Of a DNA stretch of 64,000 nt, positions 33,852 through 47,970 are shown piece after piece. The notes beneath the pieces were generated by a model. It did not search any database and was not told where the DNA came from. It saw only the letters and a list, made by a program, of their open reading frames with translations. The translations under genes and the position numbers were made by a program. Origin of the DNA: Albimonas sp963977235 (GTDB lineage Bacteria; Pseudomonadota; Alphaproteobacteria; Rhodobacterales; Rhodobacteraceae); contig NZ_CAXBOD010000011.1 of assembly GCF_963977235.1 (NCBI RefSeq), positions 35,874 through 99,873 of the forward strand. Direction: 5' to 3'. The number at the start of each line of letters is the position of its first letter. The stretch's first letter is position 1.

Positions 33852-33879
33852 GTGGACTTCGCCCCCTGCCCCCGATAAG
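33852..33879 (+). promoter_or_regulatory. Candidate gyrB promoter beside an alternating GC tract
   Basis: TGGACT (33852-33857), 16 bp, GATAAG (33874-33879), giving a leader of about 25 nt. The -35 partly overlaps 21 bp of strict purine-pyrimidine alternation at 33834-33854. An imperfect inverted repeat, GATAAGG and CCTATC, flanks TGCGCA just downstream. Confidence 0.45.
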
Positions 33880-33910
33880 GTGCGCACGCCTATCAGGGAA
33901 CAGGACGAGC

Positions 33911-36367
<2,457 letters not shown>

Positions 36368-36418
36368 GCCGTGCGGGGCCGGGTCCGGCCGGCCTTCGAC
36401 GCGTCGCCTCCGATTGCA

Positions 36419-36449
36419 GGGGCTCCGGGCCCGTCCCGGAGCCCCTTTT
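36419..36449 (+). terminator. Rho-independent terminator of gyrB
   Basis: GGGGCTCCGGG (36419-36429) pairs perfectly with CCCGGAGCCCC (36435-36445) around a 5-nt loop and is followed by TTTT. It begins 52 bp after the stop. The rest of the gap to 36743 holds no gene that I can support. Confidence 0.85.
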
Positions 36450-36743
36450 GCTGTCGGGGCAGGCCAGACGGCGAGCGACGGCCCCCTTCCAGCGAAAGCC
36501 AGACCCGGGCCCTGGCCCGCCGGCCGAGGGCTGCGCCCAATACGCCGGCCCCTGTGAATCGTCGCCGCACGGCATCGACGGGACGGCTTGCGTTCATTCC
36601 CCGTGTGGCATTGTTGAACGAAGTTACGAATTCGGCCGCTCAGCCTGCAACGCAGGCGCGGCGCGCTCCGGGCTGTTTCGGCCCGGTCGGCCGCGCTCGC
36701 CCCCGCGGCCGCCAGGATTGAAGAGACCTCCGGAAAGGACCCG

Positions 36744-38237
36744 ATGACGCCTGCCGACGCCTATGCCGCCCTGCTCGACCACGCGCGACGCGTCTCGGCG
36801 CTGGAACAGACCGAAGGACTGCTCGCCTGGGACCAGGAGACGATGATGCCGCCCCGCGGCGCCGCGCAGAGGGCCGAGCAGATGGGCGCGCTCGCCGCCG
36901 TGCTGCACGCCATGCGCACCGATCCGCGCCAGGAGGACTGGCTGGCCACCGCCGAGGGGCTCGACGATCCCGCGCCCGACGTCCGGGCCGACCTGCGCGA
37001 GATCCGGCGCGAGCTGACCCGCGCCGCCCGCCTGCCCGACGGCCTCGCCGAGGCGCTGGCCCGCGAACGGTCGGCCAGCCACCAGCTGTGGGCCGAGGCG
37101 CGCTCGACCCGCGACTTCGCGCCGTTCGCCCCCGCCCTCGCCCGCGTCCTGGCCCTGCGGCGGGAGGAGGCGCAGGCCGTCGCCGAACCGGGCCAGACCG
37201 CCTATGACGCGCTGCTAGACCGCTACGAGCCCGGCGCCCGGGCCGCCGAGCTGGAGCCCGTCTTTGCACGGCTGCGCGAGGGACTGACCGAGCTTCTGGA
37301 CCGGATCCGCGGCTCCTCCGCCCGGATCCCGAAGATCTCGGGCGCCTTTCCCGAGACGGCGCAGATGGCGCTGGCCCACGAACTGGCGGGCGACTGCGGC
37401 TATGACTTCGCGGCCGGGCGGCTGGACCGGGCGGTGCATCCGTTCTCCTCGGGCTCTGGGCTCGACGTGCGGATCACCACGCGGGTCGACCCCGCCGATC
37501 CGACCGAGTGCATCTTCGCCACGATGCACGAGACGGGCCACGCCCTCTATGAACAGGGGATCGCGCGGGAGCTGCACGGCCGGCCGGCCGGCGGCCACGC
37601 CTCGATGGGCGTGCACGAGAGCCAGTCGCGCTTCTGGGAGAACCATGTCGGCCGCTCGGCCGCCTTCGCGCCGTTCCTGCGCGACCGCATGAAGATCGCC
37701 TTCGGCAGTCTGGGCGTGCGCAGCCCCGAGGCGCTGTTCGCGGCGGTGAACGCGGTGACGCCCGGCTATATCCGCACCGCCGCCGACGAGGCGCAATACG
37801 ACCTGCATATCCTGATGCGCTTCGATCTGGAGCGTGCGCTGCTGTCGGGCGACCTGCCGGTCGAGGATCTGGAGGTCGCCTGGGCCGACCGGTTCGAGGC
37901 CGATTTCGGTCGCCGCCCCCCGCACGCGAGCCTCGGCTGCCTGCAGGACGTGCACTGGTCCGAGGGGCTGATCGGCTATTTTCCCACCTACACGCTGGGC
38001 AACCTCAACGCCGCCGCGCTGGCCGAGGCGCTGCGGCGCGACCTGCCCGATCTGGACGCGACGCTGGGGCGGGGCGACCTCGAAGCGCCGCTCGACTGGC
38101 TGCGCGACAGGATCCACCGCCACGGGCGGGTGAGCACGGCCGAGGACCTGATGACCGGCGCCTGCGGCGGTCCGGTGGACGAGAAACCGCTGCTCGCCCA
38201 TCTCGAGGCGAAGTTCGGCGCGATCTACGACCTTTAG
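36744..38237 (+). CDS. Carboxypeptidase M32 (carboxypeptidase Taq)
   Basis: Predicted 497-residue metallocarboxypeptidase of family M32. The zinc-binding HExxH is in FATMHETGHALYEQG (about 259-273), followed by GVHESQSRFWENHVGRS with the third ligand glutamate, and YIRTAADEAQYDLHILMRFD and IGYFPTYTLGN. These cytoplasmic enzymes remove C-terminal residues from peptides with broad specificity. The length is standard. The ATG follows GGAAAGGA at good spacing. It is probably a single-gene unit; the next gene is convergent with a gap of only 25 bp. Confidence 0.95.
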   Translation: MTPADAYAALLDHARRVSALEQTEGLLAWDQETMMPPRGAAQRAEQMGALAAVLHAMRTDPRQEDWLATAEGLDDPAPDVRADLREIRRELTRAARLPDGLAEALARERSASHQLWAEARSTRDFAPFAPALARVLALRREEAQAVAEPGQTAYDALLDRYEPGARAAELEPVFARLREGLTELLDRIRGSSARIPKISGAFPETAQMALAHELAGDCGYDFAAGRLDRAVHPFSSGSGLDVRITTRVDPADPTECIFATMHETGHALYEQGIARELHGRPAGGHASMGVHESQSRFWENHVGRSAAFAPFLRDRMKIAFGSLGVRSPEALFAAVNAVTPGYIRTAADEAQYDLHILMRFDLERALLSGDLPVEDLEVAWADRFEADFGRRPPHASLGCLQDVHWSEGLIGYFPTYTLGNLNAAALAEALRRDLPDLDATLGRGDLEAPLDWLRDRIHRHGRVSTAEDLMTGACGGPVDEKPLLAHLEAKFGAIYDL

Positions 38238-38262
38238 GCGCGGACGCGGGCCGGCGCGGGGC

Positions 38263-39240
38263 TCAGGCCCCCGCCGGCCGTCGCGACAGCTGCACCAGCA
38301 GAATGCCGACGGTCACGATGCCCACGCCGAGCAGATCGCGGGAGCCCAGCGTCTCGCCCAGGAACAGGGCGGCGACGGCGACGCCCAGGCACGGGTTGAG
38401 GAAGTGGAAGGCGGCCGCGTTGGTCGGCCCGATCCGGCGCACCAGCAGGAACCACACCAGCGTCGCCAGGATCCCCGAGAACACGATCGAATAGCCCACG
38501 CCCAGCAGCATCGGCAGGCTCCAGGTCACGTCCGCGACGCTCTCGAACATCAGGCCGAACGGGGCCAGGCCGAGACCGCCGACCAGCATCTGCAGTCCCA
38601 CGATCATCAGCACGTTGGGCCCCGGCGAGACGCCGCGCACCACCAGCGTGGCCACCGCCAGCGCCAGCGCGCCCAGGGCCGCGAGACCCACGAACAGCGG
38701 ATCGGCCCCGCCCTCGATCCGCGCGCCCATGATCACCGCGACGCCGGCGAAGCCCAGCGCCAGGCCCGCCGCGCCGAGCCGGTTGGGCCGCTCGGACAGG
38801 AAGGCCCAGGCGCCGGCGGCCACGAACAGCGGCAGGGTCGAGGCGATGATCGCCGCCAGCCCCCCGTCGATCCGGGTCATCGCCAGGAAATTGAGGCCCA
38901 GGTAGAGGCTGTTCTGGCAAAGCCCGAACACCACCACCAGGCCCCACTGCTTGCGCGACAGGCGCGCCGACTGCCCCATCGCGGCGGCAAGCCCGCAGGC
39001 CAGCGCCCCGGCGACGGCGAAACGCGCGGTCAGCGCCAGGAACGGCGGCGCGTCGGCCACCACGAACTTCGCCGCGGTAAAGGCCGAGGACCACATCACC
39101 GCAAAGGCCAGCCCCATCAGCATCGCCAGCGGATCCAGCCGCGCCCACCACCCCTGCGGAGCGGAGGCGGGCGCCCCGGCGGTTGCGGAGTGGGCGTCGG
39201 GGGAAGCTGAGGGGGAGGAAGCTGAGGGCGCGTCGGTCAT
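38263..39240 (-). CDS. DMT-superfamily (EamA) transporter
   Basis: Predicted 325-residue membrane protein with about ten hydrophobic helices in two EamA repeats. The first repeat begins ALAFAVMWSSAFTAAKFVV-like after a hydrophilic Ser/Ala/Pro-rich N-terminus of 35 residues. The second includes GYSIVFSGILATLVWFLLV and the conserved ending PTNAAAFHFLNPCLGVAVAA. Relatives export amino acids or other metabolites. The N-terminal extension is longer than usual, so a start further in is possible. It is the only gene on the minus strand between M32 and the suc cluster. The substrate is unknown. Confidence 0.87.
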   Translation of the reverse strand: MTDAPSASSPSASPDAHSATAGAPASAPQGWWARLDPLAMLMGLAFAVMWSSAFTAAKFVVADAPPFLALTARFAVAGALACGLAAAMGQSARLSRKQWGLVVVFGLCQNSLYLGLNFLAMTRIDGGLAAIIASTLPLFVAAGAWAFLSERPNRLGAAGLALGFAGVAVIMGARIEGGADPLFVGLAALGALALAVATLVVRGVSPGPNVLMIVGLQMLVGGLGLAPFGLMFESVADVTWSLPMLLGVGYSIVFSGILATLVWFLLVRRIGPTNAAAFHFLNPCLGVAVAALFLGETLGSRDLLGVGIVTVGILLVQLSRRPAGA

Positions 39241-39692
39241 CCCGGGGCCTTAGCATTTCCCCACACGCCCCGCCAGCGAGAGCGCGCCGCCGACGCGCCT
39301 TCGAAAGATCGCCCTTTCCGACCGCCTGGCGCCCTGGGCTCGCCCCGTGACGGTCGGCGGAGCGCGCGCCTGACCGTTGCCGCCCGGAACCTTGCGGGCC
39401 GCCCGTGCTGCGCCGCAGCAACACCGACACCGGGCGAATCGCCGTCCGGGCGAGGCGCCGCCACCTCCTTCAAACCGGCGCATCCATTGTGATCACAGCA
39501 TTCGGACGTGTGATCACAGACGTCGGTTTTTCGGCATTGCGTGAAAGAGTCGATTGCGGCCGGCGCGCGAGGGCGTCTAAAAGGCGCCGAAGGCCGGATC
39601 GCCGGCGACGGGGCTCCTCCCGCAAGGGAAGGGCCCGATGCGCGCGCCGCGACCCGGCTCCCGAGGGAGAACCGCGGAAGGGTGCGAGCGAC
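39241..39692. promoter_or_regulatory. Control region upstream of the suc cluster with tandem palindromes
   Basis: This 452-bp divergent gap has no gene. Its notable content is two exact copies of the 10-bp palindrome TGTGATCACA, at 39488-39497 and 39509-39518, spaced 21 bp start to start (two helical turns). The second copy ends 174 bp before sucC. The flanking bases are AT-richer than the rest (TCGGTTTTTCGGCATTG follows). I could not place a convincing -35/-10 pair. A dimeric regulator bound side by side on the suc promoter is the simplest reading. Confidence 0.6.
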
Positions 39693-40886
39693 ATGAACAT
39701 CCACGAATACCAGGCCAAGCAGCTCCTCAAGGAGTATGGCGCGCCGGTGGCCGACGGCCGGGCCGTGACCCGCGCCGAAGAGGCGAAGACCGCCGCCGGA
39801 GGCCTGGACGGCCCGCTGTGGGTGGTGAAGGCCCAGATCCATGCCGGCGGCCGCGGCAAGGGCAAGTTCAAGGAGGCCTCGGCCGGCGAGAAGGGCGGCG
39901 TCCGCCTGACCAAGTCCGTCGAGGACGCGGCCGAACAGACCGCGATGATGCTCGGCCGCACGCTGGTCACGCACCAGACCGGCCCCGCCGGCAAGCAGGT
40001 CAACCGCATCTACATCGAGGACGGCGCGGACATCGAGACCGAGCTGTACCTGGCGCTGCTGGTGGACCGCGACACCTCGCGGATCTCCTTCATCGCCTCG
40101 ACCGAGGGCGGCATGGACATCGAGGAGGTCGCGGCCTCGACCCCCGAGAAGATCGTCACCTTCTCGGTCGACCCTGCCTCGGGCGTCTCCAGCTTCCACG
40201 GCCGCAAGGTCGCCTTCGCGCTGGGCCTCAAGGGCCAGGCGTTCAAGGAGTGCGTGGCGCTGGTCGCCAAGCTCTACAAGCTGTTCGTCGAGAAGGACGT
40301 CTCCCTGCTCGAGATCAACCCGCTGATCGTGATGACGGACGGCCACATCCGCTGCCTCGACTGCAAGATGAACTTCGATTCCAACTCGCTCTACCGCCAG
40401 CCCGACGTGTTCGCGCTGCGCGACGAGACCGAGGAGGACCCGAAGGAGCTCGAGGCGTCCAAGTACGACCTCAACTACATCGCGCTCGACGGCGAGATCG
40501 GCTGCATGGTCAACGGCGCCGGTCTTGCGATGGCGACGATGGACATCATCAAGCTCTACGGCTCCGAGCCCGCCAACTTCCTCGACGTGGGCGGCGGCGC
40601 GACCAAGGAGAAGGTGACCGAGGCCTTCAAGATCATCACCTCCGATCCGCAGGTGAAGGGCATCCTGGTCAACATCTTCGGCGGCATCATGCGCTGCGAC
40701 GTCATCGCCGAGGGCGTGATCGCCGCGGTGAAGGAGGTCGGCCTGCAGGTCCCGCTGGTCGTCCGGCTCGAGGGCACCAACGTCGATCTCGGCAAGAAGA
40801 TCATCGGCGAGAGCGGCCTGAACGTGATCGCGGCCGACAATCTCTCGGACGCGGCCGAGAAGATCGTCAAGGCGGTCAAGGGCTGA
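39693..40886 (+). CDS. sucC: Succinyl-CoA synthetase subunit beta
   Basis: Predicted 397-residue ADP/GDP-forming succinate-CoA ligase beta subunit, carrying the ATP-grasp nucleotide site and the succinate site. MNIHEYQAKQLLKEYGAPVA is the diagnostic N-terminus. AQIHAGGRGKGKFKEA, LLEINPLIV, the NGAGLAMATMDIIKLYG block and GGIMRCDVIAEGVI also match. The longer open frame was ignored because the family N-terminus starts at 39693. It forms a heterodimer with SucD encoded just downstream, converting succinyl-CoA to succinate with ATP formation. It is first in the suc-lpd cluster. Confidence 0.97.
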   Translation: MNIHEYQAKQLLKEYGAPVADGRAVTRAEEAKTAAGGLDGPLWVVKAQIHAGGRGKGKFKEASAGEKGGVRLTKSVEDAAEQTAMMLGRTLVTHQTGPAGKQVNRIYIEDGADIETELYLALLVDRDTSRISFIASTEGGMDIEEVAASTPEKIVTFSVDPASGVSSFHGRKVAFALGLKGQAFKECVALVAKLYKLFVEKDVSLLEINPLIVMTDGHIRCLDCKMNFDSNSLYRQPDVFALRDETEEDPKELEASKYDLNYIALDGEIGCMVNGAGLAMATMDIIKLYGSEPANFLDVGGGATKEKVTEAFKIITSDPQVKGILVNIFGGIMRCDVIAEGVIAAVKEVGLQVPLVVRLEGTNVDLGKKIIGESGLNVIAADNLSDAAEKIVKAVKG

Positions 40887-40924
40887 GGCTCCGCGGGGCC
40901 GGACCGGGCATGAGGGGCCGACAC

Positions 40925-41254
40925 ATGTTCCACAACGACCGCGAACCGATCCGCGAGGCGCCGCTTCTGGCGGCGGGCGCGCTGATCGTGGCGGGGATGT
41001 TGCTGCTGCGCTCCGACCCCGAGACCCTGTCCATGCCCAGGCGGCGCGGCACGCTCGCCTCCGCCAGGCGGCGGTTCCGGCGTGGCGACCGCGTCGGCGC
41101 CGTCGCGCAGGAGACGCGCGACCGCGTGGCCGACGTTCTTCCAAGCAATCTTGCGGCCGGGATCGGCCGCTCCGTTCTGTTCGCCGGGATCGGCATCGTG
41201 CTGGCGCGGGTCCTCGACCGGCTCGCCGACGATCGCCCGGCCTCGAAACTCTGA
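40925..41254 (+). CDS. Small two-helix membrane protein between sucC and sucD
   Basis: Predicted 109-residue protein starting MFHNDREPIREAP. Two hydrophobic segments are visible, about 15-31 (LLAAGALIVAGMLLL) and 79-97 (IGRSVLFAGIGIVLARVL). Between them lies a basic stretch rich in arginine (RRRGTLASARRRFRRGD). AGGGG sits 7 nt before the ATG at 40925; an ATG five codons earlier is less well placed. It lies 38 bp after sucC and 15 bp before sucD, so it must be co-transcribed. No family is recognised. It might tether or tune the TCA enzymes at the membrane, but that is only a guess from its place. Confidence 0.65.
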   Translation: MFHNDREPIREAPLLAAGALIVAGMLLLRSDPETLSMPRRRGTLASARRRFRRGDRVGAVAQETRDRVADVLPSNLAAGIGRSVLFAGIGIVLARVLDRLADDRPASKL

Positions 41255-41269
41255 AGGGAGAGACGGAAC

Positions 41270-42154
<885 letters not shown>

Positions 42155-42333
42155 CGCGGCCTCTCGCCGCGCGAACGTCCCTGCATAGTCCCTCGTCCGG
42201 CGCGTCCCTATATGGGGGCGCGCCGGCCGAACCCGTTTCGGAACGTCCGGCGCCGACCGGCGCTCCGAAGCGTCCCAGCCGGAGGCGGGCCAGCCGACCT
42301 CCGCAACCGTAGGGAGGGCGCGAAGGCGCCTGA

Positions 42334-45297
42334 ATGAGCATGACGGATCAGAGCCCCAACAAGGCCTTCCACTCCTCGTCGTTCCTGCAGGGCCACAACG
42401 CGGTCTTCGTCGAGCAGCTCTATGCGCGCTACGCGAAGGACCCGTCCTCGGTGGACGAGAGCTGGCGGAAGTATTTCGACAGCCTGGGCGACGATCCCGC
42501 CGCGGTCGAGGCCGAGGCCGCCGGGCCGAGCTGGCAGCGCGACGACTGGCCCCCGCAGGACTTCTCGGAGCTGACCGGCGCGCTGACCGGCGAATACGCG
42601 CCCGGACTGGAGCGCTCGCCCAGGGAGCTGGGCGAGAAGATCGCGGCCAAGGCGCAGGCCGACGGCAAGCCCGCCTCCGCCGCCGAGATCAAGCAGGCGG
42701 TGCTGGACTCGGTCCGCGCCATCATGCTGATCCGCAACTACCGCATCCGCGGTCACCTCGCCGCCGATCTCGACCCGCTGAAGCTGACCGCGCAGACCCC
42801 GCACCCCGAGCTCGATCCGCGCACCTACGGCTTCGCCGAGGCCGACATGGACCGCGAGATCTTCCTCGACCAGGTGATGGGGCTCGAGACCGCGACGATG
42901 CGCGAGATCGTGGCGCTGGCCTCGCGCACCTACTGCGGCACCTTCGCGCTGCAGTACATGCACATCTCCAACGCCGACGAGGCCGGCTGGCTGAAGGAGC
43001 GGATCGAGGGCTACGGCAAGGAGATCCAGTTCACCAAGCAGGGCCGGCGCGCGATCCTCAACAAGCTGGTCGAGGCCGAGGGCTTCGAGAAGTTCCTCCA
43101 TGTGAAATACATGGGCACCAAGCGCTTCGGCCTCGACGGCGGCGAGGCGCTGATCCCGGCGATGGAGCAGATCATCAAGCGCGGCGGCGCGCTGGGCGTT
43201 AAGGAAATCGTCATCGGCATGCCTCACCGAGGGCGTCTCAACGTCCTGGCGGCCGTGATGGGCAAACCGTATCGCGCGATCTTCCATGAGTTCCACGGCG
43301 GCTCGGTCACCCCGGACGAGGTCCAGGGCTCGGGCGACGTGAAGTATCACCTGGGCGCGAGCTCGGACCGCACCTTCGACGGCAACTCGGTGCACATGTC
43401 GCTGACCGCCAACCCCTCGCATCTCGAGGCGGTGAACCCGGTGGTGCTGGGCAAGGTGCGCGCCAAGCAGTACCAGCTGCATGACGAGGACCGCATCGGC
43501 GTGCTGCCGATCCTGCTGCACGGCGACGCGGCCTTCGCCGGCCAGGGCGTTGTGGCGGAGTGTTTCGGGCTTTCGGGCCTGAAGGGCCACCGCACCGGCG
43601 GCACCATCCATATCGTGGTGAACAACCAGATCGGCTTCACCACAGCGCCGCACAACTCGCGCTCGTCCCCCTACCCCACCGACATCGCCCTGATGGTCGA
43701 GGCGCCGATCTTCCACGTGAACGGCGACGCCCCCGAGGCGGTGGTCCACGCCGCCAAGGTGGCGACCGAGTATCGCCAGAAGTTCCACAAGGACGTGGTG
43801 CTCGACATCTTCTGCTACCGTCGCTTCGGTCACAACGAAGGCGACGAGCCGATGTTCACGCAGCCGCAGATGTACAACAACATCAAGCGGCACAAGACCA
43901 CGCTGCAGCTCTACACCGACCGCCTGATCGAGGACGGCCTGATCCCCGAGGGCGAGATCGAGGACGAGAAGGCCCGCTTCCAGGCCTTCCTCTCGGAGGA
44001 GTTCGAGACCGCCAAGGAATACCGTCCCAACAAGGCCGACTGGCTGGACGGCCGCTGGTCGGGCATGGGCGCGGGCGAGGGCGAGTACCAGCGCGGCGCC
44101 ACCGCCGTGCCGATCGAGCGTCTGCGCGAGGTCGGCGAGGCGCTGACCACGATCCCCGACGAAGTGAAGGCCCACCGCACCGTCGGCAGGGTCTACGACG
44201 GCCGCCGCGAGATGCTCGAGAGCGGCAAGGGCATCGACTGGGCCTTCGCCGAGGCGATGGCCTTCGGCACCCTGCTGGCCGAGGGGCACCCGGTGCGTCT
44301 CGCCGGCCAGGACTCGGCCCGCGGCACCTTCTCGCAGCGCCACTCGGCGATCATCGATCAGGAGAGCGAGGAGCGGTACTTCCCGCTCAACAACATCAAG
44401 TCCGGCCAGGCCCAGTATGAGGTCGTGGACTCGATGCTCTCGGAATACGCGGTGCTGGGCTACGAATACGGCTACAGCCTCGCCGAGCCCAACACCCTGA
44501 CGTTGTGGGAGGCGCAGTTCGGCGACTTCGCCAACGGCGCGCAGATCATGATCGACCAGTTCGTCAGCTCCGGCGAGCGCAAGTGGCTGCGCATGTCGGG
44601 CCTGGTGATGCTGCTGCCCCATGGCTACGAGGGTCAGGGGCCGGAGCATTCCTCGGCCCGCCTCGAGCGGTTCCTGCAGAACTCGGCCGAGGACAACTGG
44701 ATCGTCGCCAACTGCTCGACGCCGGCGAACTACTTCCACATCCTGCGTCGCCAGATCCACCGGACGTTCCGCAAGCCGCTGGTGATCATGACGCCCAAGT
44801 CGCTGCTGCGGCACAAGAAGGCGGTCTCGGACCTCGACATGCTGGCGACCGGCTCGTCCTTCCACCGGGTGCTGTGGGACGACGCCGAGATGGGCGGCGG
44901 CTCGGAGATCAAGCTCAAGCCCGACGCGGAGATCAAGCGCGTGGTGATCTGCTCGGGCAAGGTCTACTACGACCTTCTGGAGCGCCGCGACGCCGAGGGC
45001 CGCGACGACGTCTATCTGCTCCGGCTGGAGCAGTTCTATCCGTTCCCCGCGATCTCGCTGACCAAGGAGCTGAGCCGCTTCAAGGAGGCCGAGATCGTCT
45101 GGTGCCAGGAGGAGCCCAAGAACCAGGGCGCCTGGACCTTCGTGGAGCCGAACATCGAATGGGTGCTGGGCCGTATCGGCGCCGCGCACGGTCGGGCCCG
45201 CTATGCGGGTCGCCCGGCCTCGGCGTCGCCGGCGACCGGCCTCGCCTCGAAGCACAAGCAGGAGCAGGAGACGCTTGTCTCCGACGCGCTCGGCTGA
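42334..45297 (+). CDS. sucA: 2-oxoglutarate dehydrogenase E1 component
   Basis: Predicted 987-residue thiamine-diphosphate enzyme that decarboxylates 2-oxoglutarate and reductively succinylates the lipoyl group of E2. N-terminal FLQGHNAVFVEQLYARYAKD is the E2/E3 interaction motif region. Others are IGMPHRGRLNVLAAVMGKPY, NPSHLEAVNPVVLGK, CYRRFGHNEGDEPMFTQPQM and the transketolase-like PYR domain with GQDSARGTFSQRHS. The length matches family norm. Two possible starts lie two codons apart (42334, 42340). In the preceding gap, CCCTATATGGGGG near 42206 could be a -10 region, but no -35 fits well. Confidence 0.97.
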   Translation: MSMTDQSPNKAFHSSSFLQGHNAVFVEQLYARYAKDPSSVDESWRKYFDSLGDDPAAVEAEAAGPSWQRDDWPPQDFSELTGALTGEYAPGLERSPRELGEKIAAKAQADGKPASAAEIKQAVLDSVRAIMLIRNYRIRGHLAADLDPLKLTAQTPHPELDPRTYGFAEADMDREIFLDQVMGLETATMREIVALASRTYCGTFALQYMHISNADEAGWLKERIEGYGKEIQFTKQGRRAILNKLVEAEGFEKFLHVKYMGTKRFGLDGGEALIPAMEQIIKRGGALGVKEIVIGMPHRGRLNVLAAVMGKPYRAIFHEFHGGSVTPDEVQGSGDVKYHLGASSDRTFDGNSVHMSLTANPSHLEAVNPVVLGKVRAKQYQLHDEDRIGVLPILLHGDAAFAGQGVVAECFGLSGLKGHRTGGTIHIVVNNQIGFTTAPHNSRSSPYPTDIALMVEAPIFHVNGDAPEAVVHAAKVATEYRQKFHKDVVLDIFCYRRFGHNEGDEPMFTQPQMYNNIKRHKTTLQLYTDRLIEDGLIPEGEIEDEKARFQAFLSEEFETAKEYRPNKADWLDGRWSGMGAGEGEYQRGATAVPIERLREVGEALTTIPDEVKAHRTVGRVYDGRREMLESGKGIDWAFAEAMAFGTLLAEGHPVRLAGQDSARGTFSQRHSAIIDQESEERYFPLNNIKSGQAQYEVVDSMLSEYAVLGYEYGYSLAEPNTLTLWEAQFGDFANGAQIMIDQFVSSGERKWLRMSGLVMLLPHGYEGQGPEHSSARLERFLQNSAEDNWIVANCSTPANYFHILRRQIHRTFRKPLVIMTPKSLLRHKKAVSDLDMLATGSSFHRVLWDDAEMGGGSEIKLKPDAEIKRVVICSGKVYYDLLERRDAEGRDDVYLLRLEQFYPFPAISLTKELSRFKEAEIVWCQEEPKNQGAWTFVEPNIEWVLGRIGAAHGRARYAGRPASASPATGLASKHKQEQETLVSDALG

Positions 45298-45312
45298 CGG
45301 GAGACTGAGAAG

Positions 45313-46866
<1,554 letters not shown>

Positions 46867-46873
46867 GGCCGCC

Positions 46874-47380
46874 ATGGCCCGGTCCGCCCGCCACGTGATC
46901 GCCGCCCTTCTGGGCGGCGCCACGATCGCCTTCGCGGCGGCGGGCTGGGCGCTTTGGCTCTCCTGGGGCGCGACCGGCTGGCCGCGCCTCGACGGTTTCG
47001 CACGGGGCTTCGACGAGGGGGCCGAGCTGTTCGCCAGCCTCCTCCTCATGCTGCTGGGCCAGCTTCCGATGCAACTCGCGCGAAGCCTGCTGCCCTCCTC
47101 GGGGCAGGCGGTCGCGCAGACGGAGGCCGCGCAGCCCCGCCGGAGCCGGAGGCGGCCGCTCGCCGACTTCCGGGTGCAGCTGGCGCTCGCCGCGATCCTG
47201 CTTGCGGCGGTCCTGCCCTATGCGTTCGGGGCGGCGGAGTGGTCCTGGTTCTCCGCCCTGATCCATCACACGCCGGGCTGGGTCCCGATGACGCTGGTCT
47301 CTCTGATCGTCGTTCTGGGCGGGGCCCGCTGCATCCGCGACGCGCTCCGCGCCTCCTCCGCGCCCGCGGTCGGGACCTGA
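46874..47380 (+). CDS. Membrane protein of unknown function in the suc-lpd cluster (first)
   Basis: Predicted 168-residue protein with four hydrophobic segments: about 8-31 (VIAALLGGATIAFAAAGWAL), 48-63, 101-120 (VQLALAAILLAAVLPYAFG) and 135-153 (VPMTLVSLIVVLGGARCI). A basic loop (PRRSRRRP) lies between the second and third. It starts 7 bp after sucB, so it is read as part of the operon. I recognise no family. Base composition and codon use look like its neighbours, and the frame is free of stops, so it is probably real. Confidence 0.72.
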   Translation: MARSARHVIAALLGGATIAFAAAGWALWLSWGATGWPRLDGFARGFDEGAELFASLLLMLLGQLPMQLARSLLPSSGQAVAQTEAAQPRRSRRRPLADFRVQLALAAILLAAVLPYAFGAAEWSWFSALIHHTPGWVPMTLVSLIVVLGGARCIRDALRASSAPAVGT

Positions 47381-47395
47381 GGCGGGGATCGCTCG

Positions 47396-47968
47396 ATGAA
47401 GGACAACCGCTCCCGTCCCGAAGCCACGCCGCGCGAGGCGCCGCACTGGACCACCGACGACAAGGGCGTTCTTGTGCTGGCCACGCTGGGGATCGTCCTC
47501 GCGCTCGCGATCTGGCTTCCCGGGACCGAGGCGGCCCGCCGCCTCTGGCCCGCGGGACACGACTGGCTCTACGCCTCTGCCCATCGCGTCGGCGCCCTCG
47601 CCTGTTTCTCCCTGTTCTTCGGGGCCAGCGCGAACCTGCTGACCCACCGCTTGCGGGATGCGCCGCGGGACGGCGACGCGCGCCGCGAAAAGCGGCCCCT
47701 GAGGGACTGGCGGAACCTGGCGCTGTTCTCTGGTGGGCTCGCGCTGGTCTTCTGGGGTCTGCCGATGGCGCTCGGCGCGGGGGAGGGAAACCTGTTCGAT
47801 CTGTTGGCGCGTCTGGGGTCGATCCCGGTGCGCGACGCGGGTCTGTCGCTGGGCGGCCTGTTTTTCGCCGCCGGCGCTCTCGCGACGCTCCGCCGCGACA
47901 GGGCGAAGCGGGCCCCGGCCGGGCCGTCGTCCGCGACCGCCGAATGGCATGGACCGAAGGGAGCCTGA
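47396..47968 (+). CDS. Membrane protein of unknown function in the suc-lpd cluster (second)
   Basis: Predicted 190-residue protein. Hydrophilic residues 1-22 precede hydrophobic segments at about 24-42 (GVLVLATLGIVLALAIWLP), 62-78 (VGALACFSLFFGASANL), 108-125 (LALFSGGLALVFWGLPMA) and 150-165. The rest is charged (RDAPRDGDARREKRPLRD). It starts 15 bp after the previous gene and ends 2 bp before the MAPEG gene, so it is co-transcribed with both. There is no recognised family; it may form a pair with the previous membrane protein. Confidence 0.7.
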   Translation: MKDNRSRPEATPREAPHWTTDDKGVLVLATLGIVLALAIWLPGTEAARRLWPAGHDWLYASAHRVGALACFSLFFGASANLLTHRLRDAPRDGDARREKRPLRDWRNLALFSGGLALVFWGLPMALGAGEGNLFDLLARLGSIPVRDAGLSLGGLFFAAGALATLRRDRAKRAPAGPSSATAEWHGPKGA

Positions 47969-47970
47969 AG

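Noticed and set aside
39488..39518. CRP/FNR-type site upstream of sucC
   Set aside because: CRP needs TGTGA and TCACA separated by 6 bp and FNR needs TTGAT-N4-ATCAA. Here the half-sites abut, so neither model fits; the site is reported as an unassigned operator.
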